A stretch of 64,000 bases of DNA from Rhodococcus sp. PAMC28707 (GTDB lineage Bacteria; Actinomycetota; Actinomycetes; Mycobacteriales; Mycobacteriaceae). Below, piece after piece: positions 42,902-51,484 of this stretch (positions within the stretch are counted from its first letter, which is position 1; the number at the start of each line of letters is the position of its first letter). Where the stretch lies: assembly GCF_004795915.1 (NCBI RefSeq), contig NZ_CP039253.1, forward strand, positions 1,426,001 to 1,490,000, in the 5' to 3' direction. The notes beneath the pieces are model-generated. The model ran no database searches. It saw only the letters and a list, made by a program, of their open reading frames with translations, and was not told where the DNA came from. Both the position numbers and the translations under genes were made by a program.

Positions 42902-43693
42902 CTAGCTATCGACGCGATGGTCCACGCTTGTCTCGAACTCGGCCACCATTCCGCGGTGCATGACGCGGTCACCGACGACACCGCTGTGGTCCGCGCGGTG
43001 CATGACGCAGCGGTTGTCCCAGATGACGAGGTCACCGGGTGACCACGAGTGCTCGAGTACGTTCTCCGGTCGTGTCGAGTGCTCCACGAGATACCGGATC
43101 AGCGTTGCTGCTTCGGCTTCCGTTTTGCCAGTCACCGCCACACAGCGGGCGGGCGCGGAAAGATACAGAGCCTTCCGTCCGGAGATCGGATGCACTCGGA
43201 CCAGCGGATGCTTCGCTGACACATCCTCGAATCCATCGAGTCCGGTCACCACGTGCGTGACAGTTCGCCCGTCGATGTCGGCGCGGATCTCGGCAGGCAA
43301 GGAGTCGTAGGCCTCGTACTGGTCACTGAACAGCGTCTGGCCGCCCGTGGTCGGGACTTCCACTGCTCGCAGCGAGGTGTAGGCAGGCGGATGCTCGATG
43401 TAGGTGGTGTCGACGTGAAACGTCGACTTCGGTCGGGTCGCTCTTCCGACATTGCTGATCACGTTGAGATCGGGATAGCCGTCGAGCGGGCTCTCCCCTT
43501 CGGTGAACATCAGGTCACCGAAGGAACGAAGAAACGCCAGGAACTGGTCGTCGTCGATCTCGCGATCGGGCATGACTGCGACGCCGTGCCGAGCAAGAAG
43601 CGTCGCGAACTCCTCGACGTCTTCGGCGGTCAAACGGGCGGGGTCGACTTCGGTGATGCGGACCCCGATGGGGTGCAGAACCTCGTGTTTCAT
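42902..43693 (-). CDS. TauD-type Fe(II)/2-oxoglutarate dioxygenase of the MAA operon
   Basis: A 263-residue TauD/TfdA-family oxygenase. Facial-triad HxD in STFHVDTTYIE, distal His in DLVIWDNRCVMHRADH, and the 2-oxoglutarate-binding Arg in RVMHRGMV are all present. ATG at 43693 overlaps the mysD stop by four bases. In cyanobacteria, MysH, a 2-oxoglutarate dioxygenase of the PhyH family, turns disubstituted mycosporines into palythines. This enzyme belongs to a different branch of the same superfamily and could do a similar C-N or hydroxylation reaction. That role is inferred from position only. Confidence 0.88.
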   Translation of the reverse strand: MKHEVLHPIGVRITEVDPARLTAEDVEEFATLLARHGVAVMPDREIDDDQFLAFLRSFGDLMFTEGESPLDGYPDLNVISNVGRATRPKSTFHVDTTYIEHPPAYTSLRAVEVPTTGGQTLFSDQYEAYDSLPAEIRADIDGRTVTHVVTGLDGFEDVSAKHPLVRVHPISGRKALYLSAPARCVAVTGKTEAEAATLIRYLVEHSTRPENVLEHSWSPGDLVIWDNRCVMHRADHSGVVGDRVMHRGMVAEFETSVDHRVDS

Positions 43694-44727
43694 CGGTTCC
43701 CCTCCTCTATCGCCAGGGCGAACAGTTCGTCGAGAGGAATGCCTGCCGCCGCGGCCATGACGGCGATGACACTGCTCGGGGAGTACGAGCAGTAGAGACC
43801 GGCTTCGAGGAACCACGGGTTTCCGTCTCGATCGATGCGGAAATCGAACAGGCTGTACTGACGGCACCCCAGCGCGACATGGCATGCCCTGGCGGCATCG
43901 AAGACTTTCTCGGTGATGGGATCGTCGCTGTCGACTATCCAGGCGCGAGTGGCCTCCTTGGCAACGAGGTACAGCTCACCGTCGTCGGTCCGGTCGAGTT
44001 TGTCGGCGCGGCCACGGATCGGGTTCGACACCTCGTCGACGGCGTACTCCTCCAACGGTAGGCACACCAGGTCGCCGTCGCGGACGATGATCCCGCAGCG
44101 CACCTCGCGGCCCAATTCGATATACGACTCGATGAGTGCCGATTGCGAGTACTGCAACGCCTCGTTCACGGCGGCGGCGAGTTCTCTCGGATCGCGAACC
44201 AGTGTCACCCCCATCGAATTGTCGGAATCGACGGGCTTGACCACGACCGGCACCATCGCTCTCGACGATTCCGTTTTCGTCAGGTCGCCGCGGGAGACTA
44301 AGACCCCGTCTGGAACTGCGACGCCGGCTGCCGCGACGATAGCCCGGGCAATGTTCTTCTCTGCCGTCATCGCCATCACTTCCGGCCGGTTCCCCACGTA
44401 TGGAACGCCGAGCAGTTCGAACAGCGAGCGGTATGTTGTCATCCCGGGCCGACAGAACATCTGGGGAACGACGACATCGATATGCCGGCTGGATATTTCC
44501 GAGATTGCGTGGCTCAGTGAAATAGGTTTCGCTGCAGCGATACTCGACGACTCGAGGCTTTCCGGAAAGCGCCAGCATCCGTCCGGTGAGACGAATGCGA
44601 TTCGAAGACTGTAGGCCGGGTTACCCGCGAACGCATCGAGGAATCCCCCGGCGTAGACGCGCGACAGATCGGCGTTGAAGTCGTCGACCGCCGAGCCCAC
44701 CAGGACCAGTACCGATGTCGGCGACAT
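43690..44727 (-). CDS. mysD: MysD, D-Ala-D-Ala-ligase-like mycosporine synthase
   Basis: A 345-residue ATP-grasp enzyme that attaches a second amino acid (serine or threonine in known cases) to mycosporine-glycine as an imine. The sequence follows cyanobacterial MysD: VLVLVGSAVDDFNADLSRVYA, FVSPDGCWRFPESL, PQMFCRPGMTTYRSLFELLGVPYVGN, VVKPVDSDNSMGVTLV, SALIESYIELGREVRCGII and YSLFDFRIDRDGNPWFLEAGLYCSYSPSSV. ATG at 44727 shares one base with the mysC stop (TGATG), which decides the start; the frame open to 44940 is out of the family. It is followed by the dioxygenase with a 4-base overlap. Confidence 0.94.
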   Translation of the reverse strand: MSPTSVLVLVGSAVDDFNADLSRVYAGGFLDAFAGNPAYSLRIAFVSPDGCWRFPESLESSSIAAAKPISLSHAISEISSRHIDVVVPQMFCRPGMTTYRSLFELLGVPYVGNRPEVMAMTAEKNIARAIVAAAGVAVPDGVLVSRGDLTKTESSRAMVPVVVKPVDSDNSMGVTLVRDPRELAAAVNEALQYSQSALIESYIELGREVRCGIIVRDGDLVCLPLEEYAVDEVSNPIRGRADKLDRTDDGELYLVAKEATRAWIVDSDDPITEKVFDAARACHVALGCRQYSLFDFRIDRDGNPWFLEAGLYCSYSPSSVIAVMAAAAGIPLDELFALAIEEGNR

Positions 44728-46025
44728 CAGTCCCCTCCATTCTCGACGAGTTTGCCGATGTTGAAATCTATTCGCGTCCAGCCTCGCCCGGACTTCAGGT
44801 TCTTCAGCAGCAGTGAAGGAATCTGCAGGTGATGAACCAGCAAGTAGGGCAACGGGTCCCAACGTTCGTACACCGCATCGGTTCCGCGCAGAATCACTCC
44901 GAGTCGATGTCGGCGCTGCGACTCGGTGAGCAGCCGCCACAGTTCGTGATAGATCCAGTACGTCGGGCGCGAGGACTGGGTGGGTTCGACGACCGAGTGA
45001 CCGTCCTCGAGGTACGCAGCAGCGAGATCCGGGTGGTCGTAGAACATGGTGATGGCCGAGTGCGTGCGCGGATTACATTCGATCGCGTAGACCTGCCCGT
45101 CCGAAGCCTCGATGAAATCGAACGACAACTGGCCGGTGACACCGAGCGTTTCCACGAATGTCTCTACCCAGGAACGAATCTCGGGCTTATCGCTCATCTC
45201 GTAGTTGACCTGGAATGCCGAGGACTCGCAGCAAGCGTAGACCTGCAGCGCACCGCCGCGCACGGTTCCGTGGGTACAGTACTCCTGACCGGAGATGAAC
45301 TCCTGCAGTATCCACGGGTCGTCCTCGTCGATACCGAGGCTGCGCGCGAAAGCAGCATTCCGCTCCGGGGTGCTCCGGGACAGGCGTGTCAGATCCATAC
45401 GCCCGACGGGGTTGTAGGCGATGCGTTTGAGAATGTACTCACGACCGGGAGCGAAATCGAAAGTATCGATCTGCTGCGGGTCGGTGATCCGCTTCCAGTC
45501 TGGAACTCCAAGTCCCATCGACTCCGCCATCCGAGAGAACCGCGATTTGTCGTCGAGCATGCGCACGGTCTCGGAGTCTGCGTGCACGACTTCGCAGTAT
45601 CCGTCGAGTATGTTCCGCGCGTCGGCATCGTGAATGCTCGCCGCTGGACTCGCCACCGGAACGAACACGTCGACACCTTCACGGACGACCACGTCGCGCA
45701 AGGCTTTTGCGTACCCGGGGTCGGTGGGCTCGGGCACGCAGTAGAAGCGATCGACTGCCCGAGAGAACCGATGCCCGGTGAACCGATACTTGGGTGATTC
45801 GACGAGGACCACTCGGTGACCTGCCAGGTGGAACGACCGTGCCAGTTGAAGCGCTTTGGTCATCTTTCCGCCACTGATCAGAATTGTCCGGCTCGATGAA
45901 CCCTGTGCGTCGAAGGGTGGATCGAATCGCCGGGCAACGGCGTATCCCACTACGGCAAGGTCGAGTGGCAGCGTGGCGATCAAACCTGCCAGGGCCCCGA
46001 CCGTGCGCACTGCCGAAGACACCAT
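44727..46025 (-). CDS. mysC: MysC, ATP-grasp 4-deoxygadusol-glycine ligase
   Basis: A 432-residue enzyme that uses ATP to join glycine to 4-deoxygadusol, giving mycosporine-glycine. It matches cyanobacterial MysC throughout: a hydrophobic N-terminal helix (TVGALAGLIATLPLDLAVVG), LISGGKMTKALQLARSFHLAGH, RFSRAVDRFYCVPEP, YCEVVHADSETVRMLDDKSRF, ILKRIAYNPVGRMDLTRL, WILQEFISGQEYCTHGTVRGG, CCESSAFQVNYE and YAIECNPRTHSAITMFYDHP. ATG at 46025 is 5 bp after mysB. The hydrophobic start suggests loose membrane association. Confidence 0.95.
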   Translation of the reverse strand: MVSSAVRTVGALAGLIATLPLDLAVVGYAVARRFDPPFDAQGSSSRTILISGGKMTKALQLARSFHLAGHRVVLVESPKYRFTGHRFSRAVDRFYCVPEPTDPGYAKALRDVVVREGVDVFVPVASPAASIHDADARNILDGYCEVVHADSETVRMLDDKSRFSRMAESMGLGVPDWKRITDPQQIDTFDFAPGREYILKRIAYNPVGRMDLTRLSRSTPERNAAFARSLGIDEDDPWILQEFISGQEYCTHGTVRGGALQVYACCESSAFQVNYEMSDKPEIRSWVETFVETLGVTGQLSFDFIEASDGQVYAIECNPRTHSAITMFYDHPDLAAAYLEDGHSVVEPTQSSRPTYWIYHELWRLLTESQRRHRLGVILRGTDAVYERWDPLPYLLVHHLQIPSLLLKNLKSGRGWTRIDFNIGKLVENGGD

Positions 46026-46030
46026 GTCCG

Positions 46031-46846
46031 CTACACCGCTATCCGTCGAATGAGCGTCACACCGTCTCGCAACGGCAGAAGGACCTGCTCGACGCGGGGG
46101 TCCTTCGCGACGTAGTGGTTGAAGTCCGCGATCGCGTCGCCGTTGCCGGTCCGACCATCCGCCGGCGCGTAGGGCTGGCCCTGCATCAACGTGTTGTCCA
46201 CGACGATGACTGCGTTCGCGGTCAGCAGATCGGTATCGAGCAGCGTCCGGTAGTAGTCGAGATATCCGGTTTTGTCCGCATCCAGGAATACGAGGTCGAA
46301 GGGACGTGAGGTTCCGTTGAGCCGACGCAGAGTCTCCGAGGCCGGTCCGACTTCGACGACGATGCGCGCACCCGCTGCCGACTCTGCAAAGCTTTCCCGC
46401 GCGAAGCCGGCCACGTACTCGTCGATCTCACAGGCCACCACTTCCCCGTGCGGCGGGAGAGCTTCTGCCATGGCCAGCGCGGAGTAGCCGGTGAACATGC
46501 CGATCTCGAGCACTCGCGTTGCTCCGGTCATGTGCACCAGGAACTTCAGCAACTGGCCCTCGACCTGCCCGGACAACATTTCCTGCTCCACTGGCCGCGA
46601 AGCCCAGTCGGCAGTATGCGTCCGCTGCGACAACGCTGCCAGAGCCGAAGACTCTTCCGTGGTGCAGCGTTCGAGGTACGGATCCAGCCCTGCGGCCAGA
46701 TCTCGCATCCGGGTGATCCTGCTCATCAGCTCGTGGGGAATCGACGCCACATCTGCCAGCAGTTCGGTCACCTCCCGCAATTCCGCGGCAAGGATGGTCG
46801 ACGGTGTGACCGGGCGCGGTTCCGTTCGAGAGTCGATGTCACTCAC
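46031..46846 (-). CDS. mysB: MysB, O-methyltransferase of 4-deoxygadusol synthesis
   Basis: A 271-residue SAM-dependent O-methyltransferase, which methylates the cyclised product of MysA to 4-deoxygadusol. Seen: [32 protein letters not shown] (motif I, V-L-E-I-G-x-F-T-G), [52 protein letters not shown] and [14 protein letters not shown]. It belongs to the class I, cation-dependent (CCoAMT-like) type usual for MysB. GTG at 46846 overlaps the mysA stop by four bases; longer frames from 46972 read through mysA. Confidence 0.92.
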   Translation of the reverse strand: MSDIDSRTEPRPVTPSTILAAELREVTELLADVASIPHELMSRITRMRDLAAGLDPYLERCTTEESSALAALSQRTHTADWASRPVEQEMLSGQVEGQLLKFLVHMTGATRVLEIGMFTGYSALAMAEALPPHGEVVACEIDEYVAGFARESFAESAAGARIVVEVGPASETLRRLNGTSRPFDLVFLDADKTGYLDYYRTLLDTDLLTANAVIVVDNTLMQGQPYAPADGRTGNGDAIADFNHYVAKDPRVEQVLLPLRDGVTLIRRIAV

Positions 46847-48057
46847 CGACTCCGGTCGGAGGTGAACATGTCTACTCCCTCTCCGCCGCGGTCGAAGTCC
46901 AAGCAGATCTTCTTGTGCAACGTCAACACGTCGGCGAGTTCTGCCGTCGTCACATCGTTGAGGAATCGACACGCTCCGATCGGGTCGGGAACTGCGGCAC
47001 GCAGGATGCCATCGCGAGTCTTGAGGATCGAACTCGTTGCCTCGGAGAGTAGTTCGGACGTCAGGTAGTCGCTGTCGAGCGCGAGGCCGAGGCGGGACAT
47101 GGTCCAGAGTACTCGATCGCGCTCTTCGGAGGTGATGTGCCCGCGCTGCTCGGCGAGAGTGGTCGACAATGCCATATCGATATTGATTGCATGTCCGTGG
47201 AAGAACGGCGCCGGTGGCGTCAATTCCAGCGTCGGGCTCCAGGTGTGACCGAAGGCGATGACGCGATCCAGTTCGATCTCGTGTAGATTCGGCGCCTCGA
47301 GTTCGAGCATGGTGTCGATGGCCTGATACGTCAGACTGTCTGCAACAGCGCGTAATTCGGCTGTCCCATCGAGGTGACCGAATCTGGTGCGGAGCAGTTC
47401 CGGGCCGTGTTCGTCGAGCATGTCGAAAATTGCACTGTTACCGACTACGGAGATCTTGATCAACTCCGCCATGCCGTTCCGGACCTGATCTTCCGGTAGC
47501 GAACGAAGGAAAGAAAAGTCCAGCAGGACCTTCTGCGAAGCGTGGTAGGCGCCCAGACGATTCTTGTGCTTTCCGAAATTCACCGCGACCTTGATGGACA
47601 CACTTGCATCGATCAGCCCGATCAGCGTCGTCGGGATTCTGATGTACGGCGTGTTGCGTCGGTAGCTTGCGCACGCGTACCCGGCGACGTCGGTAGTGAG
47701 CCCGCCGCCGACGACCAGGACCGGTTCGGTGCGCACCAGCCCGAACCGGTCGAATTCGCCCACGATCTGCTCGAACGTCTCGAGCGACTTGGCGGTCTCG
47801 GCGATCTTCACCGGCAGCACGGTCAAGGCAATGTCGTGGTGTTGGAAATACGCACGGATCTGCTCACCGTAGATCGAGTAGACGACCTCGTCTACGACCA
47901 TGAGCGCCCGCCCGTACTGCCGGTAGCTGTCCGCCAGTTCGGTATTGCCCACCGAGAAGACACCATCCACATAGAGAAGGTCGTACTCGATCTTCTCGTA
48001 TCCCTCGACATGGAAGGCACGTTCGGTCGCAGTCACCTTTGCTTGCATGCTGCTCAT
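46843..48057 (-). CDS. mysA: MysA, sedoheptulose-7-phosphate cyclase (DDGS type)
   Basis: A 404-residue member of the sugar-phosphate cyclase family (dehydroquinate synthase-like, NAD and Zn dependent). Seen: [68 protein letters not shown] (given as its core blocks), [14 protein letters not shown] with the Lys, and zinc ligands E, H in [13 protein letters not shown] and [13 protein letters not shown]. Its DASVSIK sequence and the mysB/C/D neighbours favour 2-demethyl-4-deoxygadusol synthase over the EEVS type (DAGIGAK-like in antibiotic producers). ATG at 48057 overlaps the HAD gene stop by four bases. Confidence 0.92.
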   Translation of the reverse strand: MSSMQAKVTATERAFHVEGYEKIEYDLLYVDGVFSVGNTELADSYRQYGRALMVVDEVVYSIYGEQIRAYFQHHDIALTVLPVKIAETAKSLETFEQIVGEFDRFGLVRTEPVLVVGGGLTTDVAGYACASYRRNTPYIRIPTTLIGLIDASVSIKVAVNFGKHKNRLGAYHASQKVLLDFSFLRSLPEDQVRNGMAELIKISVVGNSAIFDMLDEHGPELLRTRFGHLDGTAELRAVADSLTYQAIDTMLELEAPNLHEIELDRVIAFGHTWSPTLELTPPAPFFHGHAINIDMALSTTLAEQRGHITSEERDRVLWTMSRLGLALDSDYLTSELLSEATSSILKTRDGILRAAVPDPIGACRFLNDVTTAELADVLTLHKKICLDFDRGGEGVDMFTSDRSR

Positions 48058-48722
48058 CGGTTGCCTTCGGTCAGCGAGCGGAGCCGATCCGCGTCGAGAT
48101 GATCGACGGTTTCCACCGCCGCGGAGAAGTCGCCCCCTACCGTGTTCGCGTTGGGGAACGCGACGCAGCGAACGTGTGCAGCTACAGCGGCACCGACGCC
48201 ACCGACGTTGTCCTCGATAGCAACGCAGTTCTTTGCGTTCTCGCCGAGGCGCCCGAGGGCGAACATGTACGCCGCCCGATCCGGCTTGCCTTGCGAGACA
48301 CTCGCGGAATCGACTACTACGTCGAACAAGTCGACGTCGACAGCCGTCAGAGCGCCGAGCAAAGCATTGACGTTTTCTGGGGAGGTGGTGGTCACGAGAC
48401 CGACCTTGATGTCGTACTTCTTCGCATCGGCGATGGTCTCGACGACGCCGGGGCGCGGGTCTACGTCGGAGTTGGCCAGCAGCTTCTGAAAGATCTCCGA
48501 CTTCGTGGAATGCACTGCTGCGGAGTCGACTTCCTCACCGCGTGAGTGTGCATATTCGGCGATGCGAGCCGCGCCGCCGTTGCTCGCCAGCATCTCGATG
48601 TAGTCCTGACGCTCCCAGGTCCAGCCCAGATCGTGCGCGGCAAAGGCGTCGTTGAATGCTTGTCGTTGAATTTCGGACGTATCGGCAAGCGTGCTGATCG
48701 ATCCGAACAGGATGGCAGCCAT
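48054..48722 (-). CDS. HAD-fold protein lacking the catalytic aspartates
   Basis: A 222-residue beta-phosphoglucomutase/CbbY-like protein, first in the mycosporine operon. Where active HAD enzymes have D-x-D-G-T-L, this protein reads [17 protein letters not shown], so both the nucleophile and the acid/base aspartate are gone (Gly and Ile). Motif II ([12 protein letters not shown]), the lysine in [16 protein letters not shown] and motif IV ([13 protein letters not shown]) remain, as does the four-helix cap. ATG at 48722 with GGAAGGAA upstream is the start. It is unlikely to be a normal phosphatase; binding or regulation of a phospho-sugar, or an unusual mechanism, is possible. Confidence 0.85.
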   Translation of the reverse strand: MAAILFGSISTLADTSEIQRQAFNDAFAAHDLGWTWERQDYIEMLASNGGAARIAEYAHSRGEEVDSAAVHSTKSEIFQKLLANSDVDPRPGVVETIADAKKYDIKVGLVTTTSPENVNALLGALTAVDVDLFDVVVDSASVSQGKPDRAAYMFALGRLGENAKNCVAIEDNVGGVGAAVAAHVRCVAFPNANTVGGDFSAAVETVDHLDADRLRSLTEGNR

Positions 48723-48818
48723 CGGGTTCCTTCCGCGAAATGTGGTGACGTGCTTGGGGACTTGTTGCAAGTGTGGTGACGGCAAGTGTCATCCAGCCCG
48801 GCGCGCGCATCACGAATA

Positions 48819-48845
48819 AGTAACGGAAAGTAACAGAACAGTAAC
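48819..48845 (-). promoter_or_regulatory. Three AGTAAC direct repeats in the mycosporine promoter region
   Basis: On plus, AGTAAC occurs at 48819, 48829 and 48840, with about one helical turn between copies (10 and 11 bp); read in the operon direction it is GTTACT. They lie about 100 bp upstream of the HAD ATG in the 176-bp gap that must hold the operon promoter. Helical-phase direct repeats are typical for OmpR/PhoP-type or SARP-type activators. No cognate regulator gene is adjacent. Confidence 0.5.
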
Positions 48846-48898
48846 GCCGTTCATCGAGGCAAGAGCGATCGATCGACCACCTGCGCCGGGTGAAAGTC

Positions 48899-49465
48899 TT
48901 ACGCGAACGGGCACCCTACGGTGTAGTTCCACTCGGTTCCGCCGGGGCCGATGACCTTGACCAGGACATTCGTGTCGATGCCGGGAGGAAGGTCGATCAC
49001 GGCAGAACCGGTTCCCTCGTTCGTGTCATCGCCCACGTATCCCGTGCTGAAGACGAGCGCACCCTGGTAGAACACGTCGATGTTGTCCGGGATGTCGAGG
49101 GTTTCCCAGCGAAGCTCGAATGAAGCCGGTCCGCTACGTCCGAGGTCATGGAGGGTCTGCGTCACCCCCGGACCACCTGCCAGTGTGTCCTGGTTGCAGA
49201 ACTGGCGCGGCGCGATCGAGCCTGTGCCGGGAAGGCTGTTGATCATGGAGCTACCGCTGTTCAGAATGCCGATAGCGCCGTCGACGATGCTGCCGCCGTC
49301 GAGAATGCTACTTCCATTGTCGAGAGCGGCGCTCCCACTGGCGATTACGCCGTCGACGCTTCCTGTCGAGGGCTGTGCCGACGCGACCCCGGGCAGTGCG
49401 AGGGACGCGGCAACCAAAGTCGCAACAACCGTGATCGATTTCAATATTGCATTACTACTCAACAT
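48899..49465 (-). CDS. Secreted protein with Gly/Ser-rich repeat, unknown
   Basis: A 188-residue protein with a Sec signal (ITVVATLVAASLALPGVASAQPS) and then an internally repetitive stretch (SVDGVIASGSAALDNGSS, ILDGGSIVDGAIGILNSGSSM) followed by a beta-rich domain with two cysteines near FCNQD and VGCPFA. I recognise no family. It is read in the same direction as the mycosporine operon and ends 176 bp before it, so it likely has its own transcript. ATG at 49465 has GGAG 6 bases upstream. Confidence 0.75.
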   Translation of the reverse strand: MLSSNAILKSITVVATLVAASLALPGVASAQPSTGSVDGVIASGSAALDNGSSILDGGSIVDGAIGILNSGSSMINSLPGTGSIAPRQFCNQDTLAGGPGVTQTLHDLGRSGPASFELRWETLDIPDNIDVFYQGALVFSTGYVGDDTNEGTGSAVIDLPPGIDTNVLVKVIGPGGTEWNYTVGCPFA

Positions 49466-49708
49466 GATTGCTCCAGAGGGAGAGGGAAAGTCCGTCGGAA
49501 GCAATCTTCACACCGTGCCGGCAGATCGAGTATCGGTCGTTCGAACTAATTCAAGGGCCGCGTCGTCGAGACCGAGTAGCTCTGTGATCGAAAGCGAGCT
49601 TGTTCTTCGGCGCTGGACGCGGAACTCTATTGTCGAGACCGACACGACATGGTGCACTGGCGTGCAGCAGAAGCGTGCAGGGGAACGACAAGGGGAAGAG
49701 GTTCGACG

Positions 49709-51373
49709 ATGGATGCGGACGTAATCGTGGTCGGCGCTGGTCTGGCAGGCCTGGTGGCCACCGCCGAACTGGCCGACGCGGGCAAACGGGTACTTCTGCT
49801 CGATCAGGAACCGGAACAGAATCTCGGTGGCCAGGCCTTCTGGTCACTCGGTGGCCTGTTCATGATCGATACCCCCGAGCAGCGCAGGATGGGCATCAAG
49901 GATTCCCCCGAATTGGCATTGCAGGACTGGCTCGGCACCGCGACGTTCGACCGTGGCATCGACGACCCCAAGGGTGAGGACTACTGGGGTTACCAGTGGG
50001 CACAGGCCTACTTGGAGTTTGCGTCGGGCGAGAAACGATCGTGGCTGCACGCGCAGGGAATGCGATGGGTTCCCATCGTCGGTTGGGCCGAACGCGGCGG
50101 CTACCTCGCCGAGGGCCACGGCAACTCGGTGCCACGCTTCCACCTCACCTGGGGAACGGGCCCCGGCGTTCTCGCCCCATTCGAACGGCGTGTCCGCGAG
50201 GCTGCCACGAAAGGCTTGGTGCGCTTCGGGTTCCGCCATCGCGTGGACGAGCTCACCATCACCGACGATGGCGTCGACGGCGTCCGAGGATCGGTTCTCG
50301 AGCCCAGCGCCTCGGTCCGGGGTTCGGGAAGCACGCGGGTCGAGGTCGAGGAGTTCGAGTTCCATGCCGGTGCGGTGTTGGTCACCGCCGGTGGAATCGG
50401 CGCCAATCACGATCTGGTGCGGGAAAATTGGCCCGTTCGATTGGGCACACCCCCCACGTCGATGATCTCCGGAGTACCCGAGCACGTCGACGGACGCATG
50501 CTCGGTATCACCGAGCGTGCGGGTGGCCGGTTGGTCAACAAGGACCGGATGTGGCACTACACCGAGGGAATCAAGAACTGGGATCCCATCTGGAAGAACC
50601 ATGGGATTCGCATCATCCCCGGCCCGTCTTCGATGTGGTTCGACGCACGCGGACAACGCTTCCCGGTCCCGAACTTCCCCGGCTTCGACACTCTCGGCAC
50701 GCTGAAAACAATTCAAGACAGCGGATACGACTACTCGTGGTTCGTTCTCACGCAGAAAATCATCGAGAAGGAATTCGCACTCTCGGGATCCGAGCAGAAC
50801 CCCGATATCACGGACAAGAACCTCAAACTCGTTCTCGGGCGGGTACTACCCGGAGCGAGCGGACCGGTCGAGGCATTCAAAGAGCACGGCGAGGACTTCG
50901 TCGTCGCAAAAACGTTGTCCGAGTTGGTCGCAGGCATGAACAAGATCACCGGTGACAATCTCATCGATGCCCGCGATCTGGAGCGGCAGATCACCGCACG
51001 AGACCGTGAAACGGACAACCCGTTCACCAAGGACCTGCAAGTCTCCGCAATTCACAATTCTCGACGCTCCCGTGGCGAGCGGATAGCTCGTACTGCGTCG
51101 CTGCACAAAATTCTCGATCCCAAGTCCGGTCCGTTGATCGCAGTGCGACTGAACATCATCACCCGTAAGACCCTCGGCGGAATTCAGACCGATCTCGACG
51201 GTCGCGTGCAGAATTCGGACGGGAATACGGTGCCGGGACTGTGGGCGGCCGGTGAGATCGCCGGGTTCGGCGGCGGCGGTGTGCACGGATATCGATCGCT
51301 GGAGGGCACCTTCCTCGGCGGCTGCATATTCAGTGGTCGGCAAGCCGGACGTGCATTGGCACAGGGAGTGTGA
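49709..51373 (+). CDS. FAD-binding dehydrogenase (KstD-like family)
   Basis: A 554-residue flavoprotein of the fumarate reductase/3-ketosteroid dehydrogenase superfamily: DVIVVGAGLAGLVATAELADAGKRVLLLDQEPEQNLGGQAFWS (dinucleotide motif, pattern), VLVTAGGIGANHDLV, GGRLVNKDRMWHYTEGI, and C-terminal GLWAAGEIAGFGGGGVHGYRSLEGTFLGGCIFSGRQAGRAL. It resembles the Actinobacteria-wide group named simply FAD-binding dehydrogenase rather than a proven KstD; no steroid genes lie nearby. ATG at 49709 has GGGGAAGAGG about 8 bases upstream. Confidence 0.88.
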   Translation: MDADVIVVGAGLAGLVATAELADAGKRVLLLDQEPEQNLGGQAFWSLGGLFMIDTPEQRRMGIKDSPELALQDWLGTATFDRGIDDPKGEDYWGYQWAQAYLEFASGEKRSWLHAQGMRWVPIVGWAERGGYLAEGHGNSVPRFHLTWGTGPGVLAPFERRVREAATKGLVRFGFRHRVDELTITDDGVDGVRGSVLEPSASVRGSGSTRVEVEEFEFHAGAVLVTAGGIGANHDLVRENWPVRLGTPPTSMISGVPEHVDGRMLGITERAGGRLVNKDRMWHYTEGIKNWDPIWKNHGIRIIPGPSSMWFDARGQRFPVPNFPGFDTLGTLKTIQDSGYDYSWFVLTQKIIEKEFALSGSEQNPDITDKNLKLVLGRVLPGASGPVEAFKEHGEDFVVAKTLSELVAGMNKITGDNLIDARDLERQITARDRETDNPFTKDLQVSAIHNSRRSRGERIARTASLHKILDPKSGPLIAVRLNIITRKTLGGIQTDLDGRVQNSDGNTVPGLWAAGEIAGFGGGGVHGYRSLEGTFLGGCIFSGRQAGRALAQGV

Positions 51374-51484
51374 GCGCGGCCGTCAGACAGTGCGCCGAGA
51401 GGTAGCCCGTCGGTCGCGAAGTGCACACTCTGTACCGTGGAGCGGAGGACTTCGACCACGGAACACCGATTGGGAAGGATCTTT

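Noticed and set aside
46843-48057. Housekeeping dehydroquinate synthase (aroB)
   Set aside because: Although related by fold, its neighbours are mysB, C and D and its motifs fit the sedoheptulose-phosphate cyclases; no other shikimate gene is nearby.
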